5,479 nt of DNA, taken from the NCBI GenBank assembly GCA_022865725.1, contig JALHTP010000286.1:1-5479 (forward strand). The letters are read 5' to 3'. Under the pieces are notes generated by a model. The model saw only the letters and a list, made by a program, of their open reading frames with translations. It did not search any database and was not told the DNA's origin. The stretch's first letter is position 1. Each line of letters opens with the position of its first letter. Both the position numbers and the translations under genes were made by a program. Below, piece by piece: positions 1-4,940 of the stretch. Source of the DNA: Methyloceanibacter sp. (GTDB lineage: Bacteria > Pseudomonadota > Alphaproteobacteria > Rhizobiales > Methyloligellaceae).

Positions 1-157
1 CGCGATACACGGTGGGCGGATGGGAGATGCCCGCGGTTCTGACCCGGTCGAGGATGGCGTAGGCGCTCATCGGCTCTTTGGCCTTGCGCAGGCAGGACAG
101 GATCTCGCTCTGATTGCGCGAAAGCTTAGGGTCGTGGTGATGATGGGCGGCGTTCAT
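1..157 (-). CDS. zur: Zur/Fur-family metal-responsive transcriptional regulator (N-terminal part, cut by window edge)
   Basis: Read on the minus strand from the ATG at 157, 52 complete codons run off the left edge. Residues 11-52 form the N-terminal winged-helix DNA-binding region of the Fur superfamily. LSRNQSEIL (12-20) is followed by PMSAYAILDRVR (29-40) and HPPTVYR (46-52). The SAY-x-LLD and PPTVYRAL signature matches E. coli Zur more closely than Fur or PerR. By family, the protein would be a zinc-dependent dimeric repressor of zinc uptake genes. The metal-binding and dimerisation half lies outside the window, so zinc specificity is inferred. A run of four His then Asp at residues 5-9 is a possible extra metal site. 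No Shine-Dalgarno precedes the ATG, and upstream in-frame alternatives are blocked or out of frame. The gene lies downstream of the DUF2188 gene on the same strand, after a 55-base gap. Confidence 0.85.
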   Translation of the reverse strand, partial: MNAAHHHHDPKLSRNQSEILSCLRKAKEPMSAYAILDRVRTAGISHPPTVYR

Positions 158-163
158 GCGCGA

Positions 164-178
164 TGATATAACATAACA
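164..178. promoter_or_regulatory. zur box: Candidate Zur/Fur-type operator
   Basis: The 15-base sequence TGATATAACATAACA is an imperfect palindrome, with 5 of 7 mirrored pairs matching. It is a sharply AT-rich island in GC-rich DNA. It resembles the TGTTATA/TATAACA half-sites of alphaproteobacterial Zur operators. It overlaps the proposed -10 element and ends seven bases from the zur start codon, a position suited to autorepression. Recognition rests on similarity to remembered consensus sequences; binding is not shown. Confidence 0.45.
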
Positions 179-195
179 CCAGGGGCCCCCGTCAA
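165..195 (-). promoter_or_regulatory. Candidate zur promoter (leaderless)
   Basis: On the minus strand TTGACG (195-190) matches five of six bases of the -35 consensus. It is followed 19 bases later by TATATC (170-165); TTATAT at 18 bases is an alternative. A start point about seven bases after this -10 would fall at 158-157, on the ATG itself. That fits the absence of a ribosome binding site and suggests a leaderless mRNA. The spacer is longer than the ideal 17, so this is an inference from motif positions only. Confidence 0.4.
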
Positions 196-212
196 GCCTT
201 GCGGCGGCTCAC

Positions 213-449
213 TCAGTCTGATTTCGGGTCGCCGCGGCCGACCGTCGATCTTACCGACCCGTCCTTCCGGTGCAGGACGGCGCGCCCACCGTGCTCGCGG
301 GCGAGAGAGCGCGCCTTGCTCCAGGCGTCTTTCTGCTTGGTCCACAGCTCGAACCAGCCCTTTTCATCGCGGAGGCGCCATACGAACTCTGGGCCACCCA
401 GACTGAAGGGGTTGAGGCCGGGTTCGACGTGCCATTCCTTCTTGCTCAT
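213..449 (-). CDS. DUF2188 domain-containing small protein
   Basis: A 78-residue soluble protein starting at ATG 449. AAGG on the minus strand (461-458) sits eight bases upstream as a ribosome binding site, which decides this start over the much longer open frame that continues to 1286. The N-terminal half contains EFVWRLRDEKGWFELW (21-36), a short aromatic beta-strand-like stretch. The second half, DAWSKARSLAREHGG then AVLHRKDGSVRS (41-68), matches the DUF2188 pattern of a helix followed by a strand ending in a His-x-x-Asp-Gly turn. DUF2188 proteins are usually 60-80 residues and have no established function. The gene is divergent from the macrodomain gene with 45 bases between starts, so the two may share a regulatory region. 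There is no signal peptide or membrane segment. Family assignment is by eye. Confidence 0.75.
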   Translation of the reverse strand: MSKKEWHVEPGLNPFSLGGPEFVWRLRDEKGWFELWTKQKDAWSKARSLAREHGGRAVLHRKDGSVRSTVGRGDPKSD

Positions 450-459
450 AGGGTCGACC

Positions 460-488
460 TTGATCGGAAGCGAATTCGAGCGTGCAAT
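460..488 (+). promoter_or_regulatory. Candidate promoter for the macrodomain gene
   Basis: TTGATC (460-465) and TGCAAT (483-488) are separated by 17 bases and each match four of six consensus positions. Transcription would start about 494-495, at the ATG of the macrodomain gene. That gene has no convincing ribosome binding site, only a GAG 14 bases upstream. Both motifs are weak, so this is a low-confidence reading. Confidence 0.25.
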
Positions 489-494
489 AGACCC

Positions 495-1022
495 ATGCCC
501 CAGCGCATCGCCATCGTCGAGTGCGACATCACCAGGCTCGATATCGACGCTATCGTGAACGCCGCCAATAAGACGCTGCTTGGCGGCGGCGGCGTCGATG
601 GCGCCATCCACCGCGCCGCGGGCCCCGAGCTCCACGCGGCCTGCGCCAAGCTCGGCGGTTGCGAGACGGGCGAGGCCAAGATCACGCCGGGCTTTCTGTT
701 GCCCGCGCGCTACGTCATCCACACGGTAGGCCCCATCTGGGGCGGCGGCGAGCGTGGCGAGGACCGCCAGCTTGCCGATTGCTACCGCAACAGCCTCGCG
801 CTGGCGGAGGCTCACGGCCTCGCCTCGATCGCTTATCCCGCCATCTCGACCGGCGCTTACGGCTTTCCGCCCGACCGCGCCGCGCGGATCGCGCTGCGCA
901 CCGTGCTCGATGCGCTTTCGCACAGCACCGCGATGCAGCGCGTCGTGTTCTGCTGCTTCGGCGCGGAGTCGCGAAAAACGCACGCGGCGGCCTTGGCCGC
1001 TTCGGTAGCCGACCGGACTTGA
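495..1022 (+). CDS. Macrodomain protein, YmdB/MacroD-like O-acetyl-ADP-ribose deacetylase
   Basis: A single-domain 175-residue protein, almost the length of E. coli YmdB (177), with the macrodomain fold signatures in order. These are GDIT-like CDIT (10-13), IVNAAN (20-25), GGGGVDGAIHRAAG (30-43), YVIHTVGPIWGGGE (73-86) and the phosphate-binding loop PAISTGAYGFP (115-125). N25 and D35, which align with residues implicated in YmdB catalysis, are present. The family removes the acetyl group from O-acetyl-ADP-ribose made by sirtuins and can hydrolyse mono-ADP-ribosyl groups on proteins. The enzyme would be cytosolic. The frame is open further upstream to an ATG at 270, but that part is antisense to the DUF2188 gene and has no macrodomain similarity, so ATG 495 is chosen. 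No strong ribosome binding site is visible. It is probably transcribed alone; cydA follows after 124 bases. Confidence 0.92.
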   Translation: MPQRIAIVECDITRLDIDAIVNAANKTLLGGGGVDGAIHRAAGPELHAACAKLGGCETGEAKITPGFLLPARYVIHTVGPIWGGGERGEDRQLADCYRNSLALAEAHGLASIAYPAISTGAYGFPPDRAARIALRTVLDALSHSTAMQRVVFCCFGAESRKTHAAALAASVADRT

Positions 1023-1084
1023 GCCTGAGGGCCCGCTATGCGGCCATAATGCTGCTTTGCCTCGGCCGCCGCACACCGTTACTC

Positions 1085-1131
1085 TTGGGGAGCCCTCATG
1101 AGTCGCCGCGGGGCGGCGTTCGGCACCCCAA
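1085..1131 (+). promoter_or_regulatory. Structured cydA leader: long-range stem enclosing a GC hairpin, next to the ribosome binding site
   Basis: Bases 1085-1094 (TTGGGGAGCC) pair with 1122-1131 (GGCACCCCAA), giving nine base pairs with one A-A mismatch. Inside lies a perfect six-pair hairpin, CGCCGC (1104-1109) with GCGGCG (1113-1118) and a GGG loop. The right arm ends exactly where the cydA Shine-Dalgarno (AAGGTGAG, 1131-1138) begins. CTCAT (1095-1099) in the internal loop can also pair with GTGAG or GTGAG-like bases at 1134-1138, which would form a pseudoknot hiding the ribosome binding site. The pairing is seen directly; a regulatory role is inference. There is no U-tract, so a terminator is not favoured. 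Confidence 0.35.
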
Positions 1132-1146
1132 AGGTGAGACGCGAAG

Positions 1147-2532
1147 ATGCCTGAGCTCGACCCGCTTCTGCTTTCGCGCATCCAGTTCGCCTTCACCATC
1201 TCCTTCCACATTCTTTTTCCGTCCTTCACCATCGGGCTTGCCGCCTGGCTCCTCGTGCTCGAGGCGCTGTGGCTGAAGACCGGCAAGGCGATCTACATGG
1301 ACATCGCCTTGCACTGGACCAAGATTTTCGCCGTGTCCTTCGGCATGGGCGTGGTCTCGGGCGTCGTGCTCTCCTACGAGTTCGGCACCAATTGGAGCGA
1401 GCTGTCGCGCCGCGGCGGCAACGTCATCGGCCCCTTGATGTCCTACGAGGTGCTGACCGCTTTCTTTCTCGAGGCCGGTTTTCTCGGCATCATGCTGTTC
1501 GGCTGGCAGCGCGTGTCGAAGCCCGTGCATTTCTTTGCCACCTGCATGGTGGCGCTCGGCACCGCGATCTCGGCCTTCTGGATCCTGTCGGCCAATAGCT
1601 GGATGCAGACCCCTGCCGGCTTCCGCGTCGCCGAGGACGGCGTGCTGCATGTAACGGATTGGTGGGAGGTCATCTTCAACCCGTCCTTTCCCTACCGGTT
1701 CGCGCATATGGTGGCGGCTGCCTATCTCACCACGGCCTTCATCGTGGCCGGCATCGGCGCCTGGTACATCTTGCGGAATAAGAGCGTGCCGCATGGGCGC
1801 ATCATGCTCGGCATGGGCTTGAGCCTGCTGGTCTGGCTCGCCCCGCTCCAGCTCGTCATCGGCGACCTGCACGGGCTGAACACTCTGGAGCATCAGCCCG
1901 CCAAGGTCGCGGCGCTGGAGGCGCACTGGGAAACCGGCAGCCGCGTGCCGCTGATCCTGTTCGCGATTCCCGATCCCAAGGCCGAGACCAACCATTACCA
2001 GCTTGCCATTCCGGCGCTCGGCAGCCTGATCCTCACCCATGCATGGGACGGCGAGATCAAAGGGCTGAAATCCTTCCCGCCCGAGGACCGTCCCAATCCG
2101 ATCATCCCGTTCTTCGCCTTCCGCATCATGGTCGGCATCGGGATGATCATGATCACCGTCGGCATCGTCGGCTCGGTGCTCTGGCTCACGGGACGGCTCT
2201 ATGCGAGCCGCTGGTTCTTGCGCGTCCTCACCTGGGTGTCGCCGCTCGGCTTCCTCGCCGTGCTCGCCGGCTGGTTCACCGCCGAAGTCGGGCGCCAGCC
2301 TTGGACCGTCTATGGTGTGCTGCGCACGGCCGACGCGGTGTCGCCGGTTCCGGGCGGCAGCGTCCTCACCTCGCTCATTCTGTTCGTGCTCGTCTACGGC
2401 ATCGTGTTCGGCGCCGGCCTCTATTACATTGCCAAGCTCGTGCGGCGCGGGCCCGACGTGACGCCGCCTATGCCCGAGAAGGGCGAAGCGGACCTTTCGC
2501 ACCGGCCCATGGCGGCGGCGGGAAATCCATGA
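1147..2532 (+). CDS. cydA: Cytochrome bd-type quinol oxidase subunit I (short Q-loop, CIO-like)
   Basis: A 461-residue inner-membrane protein with about nine hydrophobic segments, expected to oxidise ubiquinol and reduce oxygen to water without pumping protons. Residues known from E. coli CydA are recognisable. H21 corresponds to H19 (high-spin heme ligand), while H187 and M328 (in FRIMVG) correspond to H186 and M393 (heme b558 ligands). E101 and E109 correspond to E99 and E107, and K253 and E258 in QPAKVAALEAHWET to the quinol-site K252 and E257. GRQPW is at 382-386. The Q-loop between 258 and 318 lacks the roughly 60-residue insert of the 522-residue E. coli protein, and WTVYGVLRTADAVSPV (386-401) is typical of the cyanide-insensitive CioA branch. 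Cyanide resistance itself is not provable here. The start has AAGGTGAG eight bases upstream. Its stop overlaps cydB by ATGA. Confidence 0.97.
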   Translation: MPELDPLLLSRIQFAFTISFHILFPSFTIGLAAWLLVLEALWLKTGKAIYMDIALHWTKIFAVSFGMGVVSGVVLSYEFGTNWSELSRRGGNVIGPLMSYEVLTAFFLEAGFLGIMLFGWQRVSKPVHFFATCMVALGTAISAFWILSANSWMQTPAGFRVAEDGVLHVTDWWEVIFNPSFPYRFAHMVAAAYLTTAFIVAGIGAWYILRNKSVPHGRIMLGMGLSLLVWLAPLQLVIGDLHGLNTLEHQPAKVAALEAHWETGSRVPLILFAIPDPKAETNHYQLAIPALGSLILTHAWDGEIKGLKSFPPEDRPNPIIPFFAFRIMVGIGMIMITVGIVGSVLWLTGRLYASRWFLRVLTWVSPLGFLAVLAGWFTAEVGRQPWTVYGVLRTADAVSPVPGGSVLTSLILFVLVYGIVFGAGLYYIAKLVRRGPDVTPPMPEKGEADLSHRPMAAAGNP

Positions 2533-3563
2533 CCGGGGCAGCAAGCCAGATGACGGAATATTTGCCGGTGATCCTGCCGCTCGTGTGGGCGGCGATCCTG
2601 GCGCTGGCGGTGTTCCTTTATGTACTGCTCGGGGGCTACGATCTCGGGCTGGGCGTGCTGTTCCCGCTTGCCCCGTCGCACAAGGACCGCGACGCCATGA
2701 TGAATTCGGTGGCGCCCTTCTGGGACGGCAACGAGACCTGGCTCGTGCTTGGCGGCGGCGGCCTGCTCGCGGCGTTTCCGCTGGCTTATTCCGTCATGCT
2801 GCCCGCGCTCTATCTCCCCATCATTGTCATGCTGATCGGGCTCATCCTGCGCGGCGTCGCCTTCGAGTTCCGCTTCAAGTCCGAGCGCTACCGCTGGACC
2901 TGGGACTTGGCCTTTACTCTCGGCTCGATGCTTGCCGCGCTGACGCAAGGCGCCATCATGGGGGCCTTCGTGCAGGGCTTCGCCGTCACCGACAACAGAT
3001 TCTCAGGCGGCGCCTTCGACTGGCTGACGCCGTTCTCGGTGTTGACCGCGGCGGCGCTGCTCTCGGGCTATGTGCTGCTGTCGGCCGGGTGGCTCATCAT
3101 GAAGGGCGACGAGGCCTTGCGCGAATGGGCCTATGGCATCGCCTTCAGCGCCCTCGCGGCGGTCGCGACCTTCATCGTCATCTTCAGTGTCTGGACGCCA
3201 TTCCTGCATCCGGAGATCGCCGCGCGCTGGTTCACGCCGGCCAATATGGTGATGCTGAGCCCGGTACCGCTCGCCACCGCCGCGAGCGTCGTGGCGCTCT
3301 GGCGATCGCTCAAGCTGCGCCAGCGCTATATGCCCTTCCTGCTCGGAGTGGCGCTGTTCATGCTCTGCTACACTGGCCTCGCCGTGAGCCTGTTCCCCTT
3401 CATCATTCCGCCGGACATCACCATCTGGCAGGCGGCCGCCGCGCCCGACAGCCAGCTCTTTATGCTGTACGGCGCGATCCCACTGCTTCCCATCATCCTG
3501 GGCTACACCGCCTATTCCTATTACGTGTTCTGGGAAGCCTCCGAGCACGACGCCTATCATTGA
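2529..3563 (+). CDS. cydB: Cytochrome bd-type quinol oxidase subunit II (CIO-like)
   Basis: A 344-residue protein with about eight membrane segments, the partner that stabilises subunit I in the oxidase complex. Family motifs include YVLLGGYDLGLGVLFP (31-46), MMNSVAPFWDGNETWLVLGGG (57-77), a GVAFEFRFKS motif near 109-118, SLFPFIIPPDITIW near 300, and a C-terminal YTAYSYYVFW. D38 and D66 correspond to E. coli CydB D29 and D58. The first Asp of the usual LDGFDLG is Gly here (G35, codon GGG at 2631-2633). ATG 2529 shares ATGA with the cydA stop, implying translational coupling. A second in-frame ATG at 2550 would give a 337-residue protein with an N-terminus closer to other family members, and the choice is open. 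No cydX-like small gene or cydDC follows: the next gene converges two bases later. Confidence 0.96.
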   Translation: MTGAASQMTEYLPVILPLVWAAILALAVFLYVLLGGYDLGLGVLFPLAPSHKDRDAMMNSVAPFWDGNETWLVLGGGGLLAAFPLAYSVMLPALYLPIIVMLIGLILRGVAFEFRFKSERYRWTWDLAFTLGSMLAALTQGAIMGAFVQGFAVTDNRFSGGAFDWLTPFSVLTAAALLSGYVLLSAGWLIMKGDEALREWAYGIAFSALAAVATFIVIFSVWTPFLHPEIAARWFTPANMVMLSPVPLATAASVVALWRSLKLRQRYMPFLLGVALFMLCYTGLAVSLFPFIIPPDITIWQAAAAPDSQLFMLYGAIPLLPIILGYTAYSYYVFWEASEHDAYH

Positions 3564-3594
3564 CCTCACCACTTGCCGGGCAGGTCGTGCTCGG
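3541..3594. repeat. 11-bp perfect inverted repeat across the convergent cydB/GH3 stop codons
   Basis: CCGAGCACGAC (3541-3551) is exactly complementary to GTCGTGCTCGG (3584-3594), with 32 bases between. The arms lie in the last codons of two converging genes whose stops are two bases apart, and both arms encode Glu-His-Asp in their own reading direction. There is no room for a conventional terminator, so this GC-rich stem could stop transcription or protect 3' ends in both directions. The long loop and lack of T-tracts argue against a classical intrinsic terminator. Confidence 0.4.
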
Positions 3595-4717
3595 CGAGGC
3601 GGCGCTTCAATAACTTGATCTTGCCGTAGGCCTGCTCGATCCGTGCGCGCGAGATGCGCCCGTCGCGCACGCCATCGGCGATGACCGCGTGGATCCTCAC
3701 GCCAAGCTCGGGGTCTCCCACCCCCACATTGGAGAAGACGAGGAGATCGGTGCCGGCATTCACCGACTTGATCACCCGCTCCTCGAACGAATAGTCGCCG
3801 CTCACCGCGCTCATCTCCAGGTCGTCGCTCACCACCACCCCGTCGAAGCCGATATAGCTCGCCCGCAGAGCCTGGACGGCGCGGCCCGACAGCGAGGCGG
3901 GGAGCCGCGCCCCGTCGCTGAAGCGCGGGTGATAGAGGTGCCCCAGCATCACCGCATCGAGCATCCCCTCCTTGGCGAGCGTCCGGTAGGGCTCAAGCTC
4001 GATCTCCTTCCAAGTCTCCGAGACGTCGGCCAGCGCTCTGTGGCTGTCCACATGGCTCGAGCCGTGGCCCGGGAAATGCTTGGCGACGGTGACGATATTG
4101 GCCTGACGATGAGCGATGATGAAGGCGCGCGCCAGCCTGGTGACGATATTGGGGTCGGCGCCGAAGCTTCGCCCCCGCTGTCCGATGACGGGATTGGAGG
4201 GATTGAGGTTGAGATCGACCACGGGACCGAAATTGAGGTTGAAGCCGGCGTGCGCCAGATCCTCGGCCATCGTCGCGTAAAGCTTCTCGGCACTCTCGGG
4301 AGACGCGAAGCTCGGATTCCTGCCGACGCTCAGCGCCGATGGAAAATAGCCGTGGCCGTTCCGCCGCGTGAGGCGCTGCACGAGACCGCCTTCTTGATCG
4401 ACCGCGATGAAGGGGACCGGCGATGATTTCGCGTTGCGCAGGAACGCCGTCAGCGCGCGCAGCTCCTCGGGCGGCCCGATATTCTCCGGATAGAGAACCA
4501 CGCCCCCGATGGTGCCCTTCGCCAGCTGATCGCGCACGGCGATCACGCCGGAAACGCGCTCGGTGCTGCCGGCGAAGCCGACCATGATCATCTGCCCGAT
4601 CATGGAATCGAGCAGCGCGTCGGGTGGGGCCTTGGTCTCGATCTCGAAGGCGGAGAGCGGATTGGCGAGCGCCATCCCGAGCGATACGATCCCCGCGGCG
4701 ATCAGGGTCCTGGTCAT
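3566..4717 (-). CDS. Exported glycoside hydrolase family 3 protein, NagZ-like beta-N-acetylhexosaminidase
   Basis: A 383-residue protein from ATG 4717. Residues 1-23 look like a Sec signal peptide: MTRT, a hydrophobic stretch LIAAGIVSLGMALA, and likely cleavage after LSA. The rest is a single GH3 TIM-barrel domain with PFIAVDQEGG (102-111), NPVIGQRGRSFGADP (175-189), KHFPGHG (213-219), DSH (224-226) and VVVSDDLEM (294-302). D298 is the predicted nucleophile. D224 and H226 form the Asp-His acid/base pair typical of NagZ-type enzymes, which release N-acetylglucosamine from muropeptides or chitin oligomers. Classical Gram-negative NagZ is cytosolic and about 340 residues, so the signal peptide points to a periplasmic paralogue. 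The open frame extends upstream to 4966, but that part is low-complexity basic sequence with no family similarity. GGAG lies 12 bases upstream of the chosen ATG, a rather long spacing. The gene converges on cydB. Confidence 0.88.
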   Translation of the reverse strand: MTRTLIAAGIVSLGMALANPLSAFEIETKAPPDALLDSMIGQMIMVGFAGSTERVSGVIAVRDQLAKGTIGGVVLYPENIGPPEELRALTAFLRNAKSSPVPFIAVDQEGGLVQRLTRRNGHGYFPSALSVGRNPSFASPESAEKLYATMAEDLAHAGFNLNFGPVVDLNLNPSNPVIGQRGRSFGADPNIVTRLARAFIIAHRQANIVTVAKHFPGHGSSHVDSHRALADVSETWKEIELEPYRTLAKEGMLDAVMLGHLYHPRFSDGARLPASLSGRAVQALRASYIGFDGVVVSDDLEMSAVSGDYSFEERVIKSVNAGTDLLVFSNVGVGDPELGVRIHAVIADGVRDGRISRARIEQAYGKIKLLKRRLAEHDLPGKW

Positions 4718-4759
4718 GGACTGGAGGCGCTCCGATACATACCGGAAGTCAAGAAAAAG

Positions 4760-4807
4760 CGGCTTGCGGGACAACGGCTTGCGACGGAGGGTTAAGCACG
4801 TCTTGCG
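4760..4807. repeat. Three short direct repeats in the divergent spacer
   Basis: CGGCTTGCG occurs at 4760-4768 and 4775-4783 with a 15-base period. A one-mismatch copy, CGTCTTGCG, lies at 4799-4807. They lie in the 223-base spacer (4718-4940) between the GH3 gene and the secreted protein gene, 43 to 90 bases upstream of the GH3 start. They could be binding sites for a regulator of that gene, but short GC-rich repeats can occur by chance. No gene is seen elsewhere in this spacer. Confidence 0.3.
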
Positions 4808-4900
4808 GCGCCTCAACAGGACGGAGAAGCCGGAGATTGTATGGCTGCCTCTCTCTTCGCCAGTGAGGGTAGAATTTAGGCTACGCGCCAGAAGCGACAA

Positions 4901-4909
4901 TGCTATGAT
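4901..4909 (+). promoter_or_regulatory. Extended -10 promoter element for the secreted protein gene
   Basis: TGCTATGAT matches the extended -10 pattern TGnTATAAT at all but one position. No clear -35 is seen at the normal distance. A start near 4916 would give a leader of about 25 bases that contains the AGGGA ribosome binding site at 4928-4932, eight bases before the ATG at 4941. Confidence 0.35.
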
Positions 4910-4940
4910 TTTGCCGTGCCGAGCCTCAGGGATACGGGTC

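Noticed and set aside
1029..1046. Hairpin after the macrodomain gene as a terminator
   Set aside because: The six-pair stem has a bulge and a three-base loop, and no T-tract follows, so it is too weak to call.
1023..1146. FNR/Anr-type site or clear promoter upstream of cydA
   Set aside because: I looked for TTGAT-N4-ATCAA and for spaced -35/-10 boxes. TTGAGC and CATAAT are 20 bases apart, which is too far, and no FNR-like palindrome was seen.
450..1286. Upstream part of a 357-residue minus-strand open frame ending at 213
   Set aside because: It is antisense to the macrodomain gene and the cydA start. Only its last 78 residues (449-213) have a ribosome binding site and family similarity.
2043..2528. 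N-terminal extension of the cydB open frame
   Set aside because: This part lies in another frame inside cydA and is Arg-rich without family similarity; CydB similarity begins near 2529-2560.
1096..2544. 482-residue minus-strand open frame opposite cydA
   Set aside because: It is a shadow of GC-rich codon bias: rich in Glu, His, Asp, Gly and Arg, with no domain, and fully antisense to a certain gene.
3689..4426. 245-residue plus-strand open frame opposite the GH3 gene
   Set aside because: It is antisense to well-supported GH3 catalytic motifs and has no recognisable domain.
4724..4752. TTGACT (4752-4747, minus strand) as the GH3 promoter -35
   Set aside because: No -10-like hexamer lies at 16-19 bases downstream; TATGTA is only five bases away.
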